NCBI GenBank assembly: GCA_025769875.1
Contig: JAGFNK010000171.1
Coordinates: forward strand, 1-64,000
Length of the DNA: 64,000 bases
Direction: 5' to 3'
Source of the DNA: Russula earlei
Taxonomy: Eukaryota; Basidiomycota; Agaricomycetes; Russulales; Russulaceae
Each line of letters opens with the position of its first letter. The stretch's first letter is position 1. Below are positions 34,548-44,281 of this stretch, piece after piece. Below the pieces are notes generated by a model. It did not search any database, had not been told where the DNA came from, and saw only the letters and a program-made list of their open reading frames with translations. Made by a program: the position numbers and the translations under genes.

Positions 34548-36097
34548 TTATTCCAGAAGTGGATCTTTTATTGGGGCGTAATGTCGCGAGGTTCGTGTTG
34601 TTTCAACGTCGGCGTCTCCGCCGCCGTTTTCCACGGACGCATCTTCATCGTCCGCATGCACAAAACGGCGCTCTCCTCGTGGAGCTTGGTGCGCCTGTGC
34701 GCGCTGTACCGCAAGGGCGCGCACCTTGTCGGGCACGTCCTGCCAATACATTTCCTCTCTCCGTCCCTCCAACAATTCGAGCACGATCTCCTCCCCGTTC
34801 GCGCCACCTTCGAATCGTCGCAGGAGTGAGAGCGCATGCTCCCGCGTTGTCAACCGCAGATAGCACTGTTCTGCGGTGTGAGACATAGGCGCAGAGGGGA
34901 GGGGTAGTCAGAGTACGCACGCTGTCGAGGCCCTTGGTATAGTCCACATAGTCGAGCGCAGTCGGGTCACCCTCCTCGAGGAGGGCCGAGAACCGGGCGC
35001 GCAGCGCGGTCTTATTCGTGTCCTGCGGCACGTGCCGTGCGAAGACGACGCAGCCGAGGGGATAGTTCGGCGGAGTGTCTGATGCACGCGGGTTTAGTTC
35101 GCACGGCAGACGATTCGTCGCGCTGTGTCTAATCTTGTCGGCAGCGCGCGTAGCACCGGATGCGGGTGGGTTGTGGGAAAGCACGGCAGAGGTCGCGGCC
35201 GTATGGTGGAGGAGGGTGTCGTGGTACTCGACATACTCGGATTGCAGCGCCTCCCAGCGCTCTTTTGAAAGGGTGCGGAAGCCCGCCTTGCGCGCCTCAA
35301 GCTCCTCTGACGGCGCGTCGCTGACGTCGGCCGGGGCGCTACGGTTGTGGTATGGGAAGTGGGCGAGGAGGTGCGAGGTGGCAGACGGCTCGGAGAGCGT
35401 GACAAGAGCGAAGCCTTTGCATTTTGGTAGGGCGTCCGGGGGGTCTTGATGGTGCGGTGGGAGATATATGGCCTGGATGAAACAGTAATCGTGTAGTGGC
35501 GATGAATGCGCGTGTTCCCGAGGGAGAAGCTTGTACAACAGCTCGGATATTCCGACTATCGAGCGGAATTGAAAAGGTATGTTTTCCTTGGGAGAGTTAG
35601 CACGTGAGGACGAAGGCCGGAAGGCATAGCATACAACGTAGATCGTGAGGGCGTCCCAGTATTCCTGATTGAATGTGGGAAAGCGGTGTGTGGCCTCCGC
35701 CCAGTCTTTGCGCCGAACTTCGTACCCACCTGCAAGAGAATTGCCATGGTTCGAGCGGCGAGGTCGCGTCTTGTCAACGAGTATCATGCGGATGTCAAAG
35801 GTATCTCTCGCGTGTGCGCGCAGAGACTTTACGATGGCCGCTTCTGTCAAGGAGACAGCATTCGCGGCGAGAAAGACAGGGGACGCGTGCAGGAGCGTCC
35901 TGAGCGGGATGACTTTTTATTATTATTATTATTATTATTTTAGAGACTGTTCTGTGGCGAGAAAGAGGAAACGTACAGCCATCACGGTTTGGGTCTCGCA
36001 AGGTGGGATTTGACCAGAGGGCATAATCCGAGAAGGCCAACGCACAGAGCACGACGGGGTGGTGGACATCCTGTGATGATGAGCTGAGGGAAAGCAT
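34548..36097 (-). CDS. LARP7/Pof8-like protein with C-terminal xRRM
   Basis: This is probably a La-related protein of the LARP7/Pof8/p65 group, which binds telomerase RNA or U6 snRNA. The N-terminal exon (ATG 36097 or 36157) contains ALAFSDYALWSNPTLRDP, a La-motif-like start. An intron of about 160 nt with a TTA microsatellite follows. Then comes EAAIVKSLRAHARDTFDIRM and an RRM-like middle (YCFIQAIYLPP, CKGFALVTL). The C-terminal xRRM is clear: LGCVVFARHVPQDTNKTALR, LDYVDYTKGLDS, an intron, then CYLRLTTREHALSLL. The DYVDYTKG core is typical of LARP7-family xRRMs. Stop at 34548. It is divergent from the Boi-like gene with about 210 bp between. Whether it acts on telomerase RNA here is inference. 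Confidence 0.75.
35920..35942. repeat. TTA microsatellite in intron
   Basis: About eight TTA/ATT units lie within the first intron of the LARP7-like gene, followed by ttagagac. It is likely length-polymorphic. Confidence 0.85.
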
Positions 36098-36309
36098 CCG
36101 ACCCGTTCGGGTATTTGCCGTAATTAAGAGATCGGGTGCCTCAACCAGTGCACGCACGGTCGCAACTTTGCGTCAATCACTCCTCGGCATCCCTCCTTGT
36201 TCACTTCGTCGTTGCCAACTTCGACGGCCACGAGGTGTTAACGAATAAAGTTTCCCCTCCTTTCTCCCCAACCAACGTACGACGACATCTCCTCCCTCCT
36301 CCATTTCTC

Positions 36310-39300
36310 ATGATAGAATACGTCTATGCCCGTCACGACTTCGTCCCAGAGCACGACGACGAAATCGCCTTTCGCGCAGGCGACCGCATCGAGGTTATAG
36401 AGAAGGATGATCTTTACAACGACGGTTGGTGGCAGGTCCGTTTCGCTCTCTTGTTCGTTCGGCGTGCAGAGCTTTCCCCCCCTCCCTCCCCGCTCGGGAG
36501 ATCATTCCACTCCCGGCTCGGCTCTTCCTCATTGCTTTCTCGAGGCATACGGGATCTACGCCTCTTTTTGTCATATGCTGCCCCTCGTACACATCTCATT
36601 TGTCCTGCTGGGCTGTTGGGGCCTGGCCTGTATTCATGGATCGCTCCCCTGTTTGGCATTCTGTTCGACTTTGGTTCTTTTGGCATGGATTTTCCCAAAC
36701 ATTTTGTGCCACGCGACTACTATATGCCCATGCCCACTTTGTATCGGTTACGGCCATGGCTAACTCCCGGTATCACAGGGCCGCAACCTTGCCGGGAATG
36801 TCGGCCTTTTTCCAGAGAGTTACACCCAACCTGCTCCACCAAACTCCGTGCCCCCTCTTGCGGCAGCGGCAGCAAACGGCCCAACGTCTTTGGAACTAAC
36901 CGACAATTCCCCATCTTCGGCTGTATCCCTTCCCAGCACCAAGCAAGCACCGCCTCAGGCCCTGCCAGAGACCTCCAGCCATACCGATGATGTGAATCGA
37001 GGAGTGCCGAATCCCTCCGCTCCCAGCAGCAACGGAGAGGTCATGCGAGCCACCATAACCGATGTTCAAAAAGCAATCGAACAACTCGGCCACAAAGACG
37101 ACTTTGATGGTTCTCGAAGCTTCACTTTCAGCTCACGTGACGAGTCAACGGATCACGAGACGGATCACGATACCGATGCGGATGTAGATGGCGAGGCGTG
37201 GCACAAGAGCGCTAGGCAAAGACTCGCCGAAAAGGCGAAGATGGCTGCCGAGGAACAGGCTGCCCGCGATGCGGCTGAAAGTCGTGTGCCCTTGCGTTCT
37301 ATCGCCCCGCCGATCGATGTCGAACTAAGCGACGATAGCGGGGACGAAGCGGACGGGCCTTCCCCTAAGACATCTCCTGATAATCACCTCAGGCAGCATC
37401 CGCACATCCCTGAAGAAGAGGAGGACGATATAACTGCTCCGAATAGTCAGACCAGCCATCAAGTCGCTTCTTCCCCTTCAATCCAGCCCTCCGAGCGCTT
37501 CATCGTACCTTCCCCGATTTCTACTGCTCCCCGTCCCGATTCTGAACCTACCGAAAATTCGGCGACCGAAACGGAAGGAAATATTAGTACGGCCACCCAA
37601 CGATCGTTCCCCCAAACCCAAACGGCGCGCATCCCGGGGGATAACAGTTCACTCCCGAGTCCTGTCTCGCCAGGTCTCCGAGGAATCTCCAATGGGGCTT
37701 CTGCCGCCCCCAGTGACGCTGCAAGCCATCCCCTTTCAACACAGCTAGTTTTCCCTTCTAAAACTCAAACCTTGAGCTCAAAGGAAGTGACCGGCGTTCT
37801 TCCCTCACCCGCTGCGTCCTCCAACGGTCACCGCTATGGCTATTCTGTTAGTAGCATCGCATCTTCTGCTCGTACTGCCGCCTCGCCATCCCAGTCAGCT
37901 GCTCGCAGTGCTGACCTTTCCAACAAAAGGCCCCGAGGCGACCTTCCCACTGAATGGACTGTCGAAGAAGTGGTCGATTGGCTACGATCCAAAGGGTTTG
38001 ATAAGACCGTTTGTGACAAATTCATTGAGCAAGAAATCACAGGCGATATCCTTCTTGAGCTCGACGTTGCAGTTCTCAAATCCGAAATTGGTATTGTCGC
38101 ATACGGAAAGCGCATCCGCATCGCGAACGCGATCACGGAGTTGCGCCGGCCACCAAGCGTTCTGTCTTCCTCCGCAGAACATCCCACTCGCCCGGGATCG
38201 TCCTTTCACGGAAGTCCGCTTGCGCAACATGGGACCACCCTCAGTCATGCGACTCATGGTTCTGCCGCTCTTGAAAGCCTTGCGAGCCCCGAAAGCCCAC
38301 CTGATTCGGGCAACTCAATGGGACAGCCGTCCATGCCTACACGCCGGGAGTCTGATCCTGGCGTGCGCTCGCCAGTAAACGACAGCAATACAACTGTCGG
38401 GTTGGGACTTGGGATTCCCCCTTCTCTCCTTGCTGGGGGTAGTCAAGGCAAGGCAGTGGTGAGGGTTTCATCGTTGAGATGGCGTAGAATGGTTCCACTG
38501 ATTGCTTCCGAATACAGAAGATGAGACCGCCACAACTCTCACTGTCTCCTAGTGACCCGGAAATCGGTGTGAGCATCAAGAGCGTCCCTGTCGGACAACG
38601 GATCTTGTATGAAGATCGTGAGGTGCTGAGCGATGTGGGTTGCGGCCTTATGATATCATTTTTCGAGGCTAACTAGAAATCTGCAGAGCGATACCAAAGA
38701 CCGTGCGACAAACGATCGCGGCCACCTGTTTGGCCGCAAAAGTTCATCGTCATCAACTGGCAAGTTGTCATTATCCCCTCGGTCGCCCGGGGAGGTTACG
38801 ACACCGCGTTCGGACATGAGCGACGGTAGCCGGTTAAGACCCCAACCGCGCAAGCGTAGTTTGGATGCAACGCGTGAGAACTCGCGACTGAGCTTTTTTG
38901 GAAGTAGCATTGTGGGGACTTTGGGCAAGGCACGCAAACCACCCCCGCGTTATTCCTCGTGAGCCGATCCTTGATTATAATAACCTCGTATCTTGACGTC
39001 GACCCGGCCACATTCAGGACTACCCCAGACCCGGAGGCATCACCTGATCGCGGTGCGCTCTCCCTCTCAAGATTTTATCCGGGCAGCGGTGGCCGCAAAA
39101 CGTCCTCACGCTCGATGGCGAATGGTGGAAAGGAGGACAAGCGCGAGAAACGTGATTCTAGGGACTCCAGTGGCACAAAGGAGAGGAAAGATGTCGTGCT
39201 CCTGCGCAAGCCGGCCTCACCAATAATGGGGCGATCCAGCACCCTTAAATCCGGCCAGAGCATCTTGGAACAGATTGGTGAACCTGATCACAAAGGGTGG

Positions 39301-40530
39301 ATGCGCAAGAGGGGCGAACGTTATAATTCGTGGAAAAATCGTTATTTCGTGCTCAAGGGTCCACATTTATATTGGCTTAGAAGCAACAATGCATCCGTAC
39401 GTGCTATGGCTAATCAGATGCTCGTCATGTTCTCAAAATGTCTTGACAGGAGACAAAAATCAAAGGTTACGTCAACATCGTTGGTTATCGTATGCTCGCG
39501 GATGAGAACATTGATCCCGGGAGATATGGGTTCAAGTTGCTGCATGAGTCAGATCGCTCTCACTTCTTCAGCTCCGATGAACAAATGGTAGTCCGCGAGT
39601 GGATGAGGGCACTCATGAAAGCAACGATCGACCGTGATTACACGAGTGCGTTTCATCTTGTAATCCTACCCGTATCAACGCGATGTAATGCATGTGCATG
39701 CAGAACCCGTGGTGTCCTCGGTCAACGTGCCCACTATCCCCCTAGCGGTTGCCCAGGCGATGAACCCGGCTCCACGCCCTCCGTCACCCACAGCCAGGGC
39801 AGCCACCCAACGTGCTATGCGGCGCGAGAACACGAACCAGCTATCTACACGTGATGCGGAGATTTTGATGAGCATCACACCTACGGTATTATCTGGCAAC
39901 TTGAATGCCAATGGCGGTGGCCGCCAAGGGATCGAGTCTGTCTTCAGTAAACTTGAGATGGAAAGTCCGGTCTCGCCTTCGACGAGCCCCAAGTACCAGA
40001 CCCCTCCTGTGCGACCACCACGGGAGATGAGAAGGAACACATCCATGTCTGAAGTACGCGTTTTTACTTCGCTCTCTTAGCCCTTTTTATGTTTATATCC
40101 ACAACCTCCCAACCTTCCTTTATCTCTACCATAAAAATAGCACCCGCCCGTGGAACCCGACCTTATTGAATGGGCCAATAGTCATCTGCCGGATACATTG
40201 CAGATAACTTCGAAAGGCTCCGTCTGCGGTGGTTTGGAGCTCCTTCGCATTGCTGAGTCAATCAAGGGTTTGAGAGCCTCCCCGGTCCCCGATAGCGTGT
40301 TCCCTCGTGGACCCCATGACGACACGCTCGAAGGGTTGTTCAGCTTGTTCGACTTTTTACTCGACAACGACGTCAAGATGGGCACGGTCAGCATCAACGA
40401 CGTACGCCAGGGCAGGCGGGACAAGATCATCCAGCTACTCAAGGCGCTCCGCGCGTGGGAGGAGAAGCGTCACGCGGTTCTGCGGTCGATCGGGACGAGT
40501 TCGATGCAGGCAGGCCCATTTGTTGCATGA
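36310..40530 (+). CDS. Boi-like polarity protein (SH3-SAM-PH plus CH-like domain)
   Basis: This is a scaffold of the Boi1/Boi2 type, which links Cdc42, the exocyst and membrane phosphoinositides in polarised growth. ATG 36310 begins an SH3 domain (YVYARHDFVPEHDDEIAFRA, GWWQ; an intron of about 340 nt; then GRNLAGNVGLFPESYTQPAPP). A long disordered Ser/Pro region follows. The SAM domain lies at about 37945-38150 (WTVEEVVDWLRSKGFDKTVC). After more disorder, a PH domain lies at about 39283-39640 (KGWMRKRGERYNSWKNRYFV, HFFSSDEQMVVREWMRAL). The last exon (about 40154-40530) encodes EPDLIEWANSHLP, CGGLELLRIAESIKG and LFDFLLDNDVKMGTVSINDV, which looks like a calponin-homology fold not found in yeast Boi proteins. 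Stop at 40530. Confidence 0.88.
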
Positions 40531-42030
40531 TGAAAAGGTAATGATGACTCGGTCTTTATCTCTCTCTCTCTTCGGTCATGCTGGCTAGTCGAAGTTGATT
40601 TGCGAAGGGACACGTTATTGGTTCCCCCTCCTTTCCTTTCTCTTGATACATGTTTTCTTTGTCGAAGCCCCTCATCAATGCTTAGCTTTTCGCACTCACG
40701 CTCGTTTCATGTAGCTCATGTGTACATGCTTCTTTGGACTCTTTGCGCACGAAACGTCATCCATTCATTCAGTTCCATCCTGTCTTCCTGTCAGATTCAG
40801 ACCTTTCGGTGAAAGTAATCAGATACATGCCAAGACGCGTTCTGGCCGTGAAATCATGCGAACGCCAGCATCTCCCGCACACGTCGACCACACTACAGTC
40901 GCCCTTACCGTTATCGTTGTAGCGCGAGGACATGGTTTTACATATATAATAAAATGAAGTGTCGTACTCGGCCTTTGTAAAAAATAGACTCAGAGACGGG
41001 AGCATTACCGGTCCGGTTGTTTGTCCGTTACGCGCCACGCTGGTGACTTTCTTGGATACGTCGATGCGGAAGTCTACTTTCCGGCTTGGACTAAAACCAG
41101 GGATGTGCTGTCATTGTTCCATGCGCTTATATGACCCTCTTTTGGGGACCGACTTTGCCATCTGCGAGTCTTTGGGTGCGCCTCCTCGTACTACCTCTTG
41201 TAGTACGCGGACCGCATGATGCATCATCATCTGGGGTCGCATGGCGTCCTTGCGCAGCCTGCTTTTCTAAAAGGTTTTCGGCCGGCCCGTAGCAAAGCAC
41301 CTCCTGGTCTCCGTGAGGGCCTCCAATGGGGTTAAGACAAAAAAAGTTGCGGGTGGAGGAATTTCACCTGTTTCCAAAATTTATTTTTTATTCTCCTCGT
41401 TTCTCCGGGGATCGCTCGCTCTTCCCTTCCTCACGCTGCGAACTTTAAACTGTGTTTATGGTTCGTCACCCTCGTCTGGTTTTGGGCACGCTTGTTGGCA
41501 TTGTCCTGCGTCCGTAACCATTTGATTACGGACCTTCGTTTTCAGAACAACGGTTGCGGCGCGTTTTCCGGTCAGTTCAATTGGTCTGCCACGAACTTTA
41601 ATATCATCCCTGTATTGCCGTCGGCGTTCGTCTGTGTACGTGCGAAGGTTCACCCTCACTCTTCATGCGCTGTATTGTTTGACTAGTGCGATACTTATCT
41701 CCCCTGCGTCGACAGAGACTCTTAGCCACTAGGCAATGAGGACGAGTTTTGGTTGTACTCAGGGGAGGATATGAAAATCCTTCGGGGAAGTCTGCTTATA
41801 ATTTTATCTACTATCCGGTGACTATCTTTTCAGGCGTTTCCTTCTTGCCTCACATCCATGCAACGGGACGCACCCTGCTTATGCTTGCGTGACGTGGAGG
41901 GAAAGCAACCCGATGTCGTATCTACAGCTAACTCATTCGATATCAACCGGAGTTTCAATAACAATAACAATTCAATTACAGTAATCATAATCAAATCAAT
42001 GGGGCCCAGAGAGGTTGATCTCGCGCAGTG
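40531..42030. other. Intergenic, 1.5 kb, no gene seen
   Basis: T-rich and pyrimidine-rich DNA follows the Boi-like gene and probably holds its 3' UTR. Several short frames (for example 40959-41219 and 41313-41525) have no recognisable content. I found no tRNA-like fold by eye. Confidence 0.4.
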
Positions 42031-42595
42031 ATGAGCAATACGGCAGCAATCCAAAAGCAACTCAAGATCAAGGCAGGGATCGTGAAGCGGTTCGTGGCGT
42101 ACCACATAGTCGGCCCCTGAGAGAGATGCTGACTTTGACACACGCAGATATCAGAAAGAACTCGCGCTCTATCGCGCTGAAGTTGTGGAGAACAAAAGTA
42201 AACTCGGGTCCATCACGGCTAGCAGCGGGGGCGAGAGTGGGTCGTGGGATGTCAAGAATGCGGTGCGTGGTGCAGCACTCTCGCCGATAAATTCAGCCCC
42301 CCCACCCCCCCCCCCCCCATTCTGACTGGTTTTGTTGCCCCTGCCTTGCATCGCCCAGGCGAATCTAGTGCGCGAGAGCGAGAAAATGGTTCTCGACACT
42401 ACGACGCGGCTCGAGAGAGCTGCAGGGGAACTCGAGGATCTCCTGGTGTGTGCGGCATCATCACTGTACATGTGTGCGTGATTCGGCTGATGGTATGGGA
42501 TTTCACTTTCACAGAACTCTGTCAAAAGGAATGCGGACTTGGCGCAGAATCTGGAATTACTTGAGGCCGAGGCCATACTTGCCGCAGCAAAATAG
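42031..42595 (+). CDS. TBCA: Tubulin-specific chaperone A (TBCA / Rbl2)
   Basis: Cofactor A binds beta-tubulin released from the chaperonin during tubulin folding. ATG 42031 gives MSNTAAIQKQLKIKAGIVKR. Three introns (from about 42089, 42269 and 42446) separate YQKELALYRAEVVENKSKLG, the helix ANLVRESEKMVLDTTTRLER and NSVKRNADLAQNLELLEAEA. About 115 residues forming a three-helix bundle is the usual size. LKIKAGIVKR and the ESEKMV..TTTRLE helix match the family. Intron 2 carries a long C run. The gene converges with MED11, with about 77 bp between stops. Confidence 0.87.
42298..42321. repeat. Poly-C tract in TBCA intron
   Basis: A nearly uninterrupted run of about 23 C (one A) lies at the centre of the second TBCA intron. 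Such tracts are prone to length errors in sequencing. Confidence 0.85.
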
Positions 42596-42672
42596 TGCCC
42601 GATAATAGAGAGGACGGGTGACTTTTCGCTGTAGCATATACACGCATCAGTCAACTCCATACCCGCTGCTAG

Positions 42673-43401
42673 TTATCCTATCACACTCATATGTACTTCA
42701 CCCTCGGTCCTCCTCAGTTCAGCCTCCACCTCCGCGCGTCGGGCGTCCCTCAATTTGGTGAGCGCATCGAGTGCACCTTGCCACGCGTCGCGCTCTACGC
42801 GTTCCTCGAGCAATCCGCGCGTTTTCTCTTTTGCTTTGGCTCTTGAAGTTCCTTCGATCGCGCTACAACCACTGCCATCACCCGCGCTACGGTCCGAGGC
42901 CCCCGGCGTCGGCGTCGGTGTGAGGGGAAGGGGGAGGCCGACGCCTTGAGGCGGGGGTACAAACCCGGCGGGCGGCGCAGTGAGGACCGCAGGAGAGACG
43001 CGGGCGGCTCGGATGTGCGCGAGCGAGGAGCGGAGTGCCATTTGTATTCCCTGGAGGTGGATGAATGGAGCAAGGGGGAGGGAAAGGGGATGTCACGCAC
43101 GTCGAGGGTTTCAAAGTATTCGCCGACTTTTTCGACGAATTGTTCGCTGCGCTCGTCGCCCTCCGGCAGTCCTGCGTCGGACGCGTCCGTTTGGGGGAGG
43201 GAGAGGAGGGCGAGCGAAGAGCTTGCGAGGGAGAGGAGACGGCCGATGTCCTGCGGGCACGGAATAGTTACTAGATAAGCGTGGGGAAGGGGACCAAACG
43301 AAGACCTTTTCTACTCTGCCGAGGTCATGTATTTGGCGGGCGGTGCGGGATGAGGACCAAATCGGGTCGTCGTCGTCGTCGTCGTCGTCGTCGAGGGACA
43401 T
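42673..43401 (-). CDS. MED11: Mediator subunit 11 (MED11)
   Basis: This is a small head-module subunit of the RNA polymerase II Mediator. ATG 43401 gives MSLDDDDDDDDDPIWSSSR, with an aspartate run coded by a GAC repeat, then TARQIHDLGRVEK. After an intron (about 43264-43314) comes DIGRLLSLASSSLALLSLPQ and EQFVEKVGEYFETLD. A second intron precedes GIQMALRSSLAHIRAARVSP. The pattern of DIxxLLxxAxxxLxxL followed by FxxxxxxYFxxLxxIxxxLRxxIxxIR fits MED11. A proline-rich stretch and a charged C-terminal helix ending GEVHMSVIG follow, longer than yeast Med11. The start codon overlaps that of the divergent Nudix gene. Confidence 0.75.
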
Positions 43402-44182
43402 GGTTGAGGTCACCTTGACTCGGTCTAACGGACCGTCACCAATGTACACATTCCTCTGTACGTACAGCTATTTTAATGCTGTCCTTCCCCGTGCCCTCCT
43501 CTCACTTTCAGTAAACCACCTCCATCCGCCACCGTTCGCACAATTCCCCAGTTTGAGAAACGAAAAGTGGAGGCCACGCTCTGCAGATATCCCACGGAGA
43601 AATTCTCTGCGTCCAACGTTGCGGCCTGCGGCGGGTCCGTCCCTGATCCGATCCACGCTCGCGCCGCTCGAAATCTGCCTTCCGCACCGCACCGCACCGC
43701 GCGTGACGGACGTGAGGAGTGGGTGCTGCCCAAGGGCCACAAGGACCGCGGAGAGGACGTGGCCGAGGCGGCGGTGCGGGAGACATACGAGGAGACGGGG
43801 TGCCCTTGTAGGCTGCTCCCGCCGGACATGACCACGGTCGCGACCGTGGCGGGCCAACAAACGCCGGGGGTGCCCTCGCTCGCGCGCCGATGCGAGAAGG
43901 GGCCCGTTCATGCTCACGCTGCGCCGGGCCAACGACGCGTCCGTCAAAGTCATCCGGGTGTGGTTCGTCGCCGTGCGCACCGGCGCGGACAAGGTCGACG
44001 GCACGCAGACCGCCAACGAGGGGTTTGAGAGCGCGTCTTATGGCGCTGACGAGGCGCTCAAGCGCACTACGTTCCGGACGGATCGTGAGCTTATCGAGGC
44101 GGCAGTCGAGCTCGTTAGGCTTATCCCTCTGATACAGGGCGTGGAAGGAAGTTTCGAGGTGTGCCGAGAAGTGTCGCGTTGA
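43400..44182 (+). CDS. Nudix hydrolase (apparent frame break)
   Basis: Nudix enzymes hydrolyse nucleoside-diphosphate-linked substrates; the diphosphoinositol-phosphatase-like type is likely here. A plausible first exon is ATG 43400 (MVEVTLTR), spliced to KPPPSATV...IPQFEKRKVEATLC. The Nudix box is complete: GHKDRGEDVAEAAVRETYEE, then TG (about 43734-43799), preceded by EEWVLPK. Downstream, GPFMLTLRRANDASVKVIRV and FVAVRTGADKVDGTQ continue in a different frame, up to the stop at 44182. The switch lies between about 43840 and 43900, where a run of five G is present. One surplus base would explain it. The box itself is unaffected. Confidence 0.75.
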
Positions 44183-44281
44183 TGTCGGGACACGCTATGT
44201 ATAGGAGCTAGATGAGATTACATCATCATGATAGTGCATGATGAAGTCTTGCTCGATAAGATGACCACAAAATAAGACACG

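Noticed and set aside
43468..44016. 182-codon minus-strand frame opposite the Nudix gene
   Set aside because: It is a shadow. The plus strand carries the full Nudix box.
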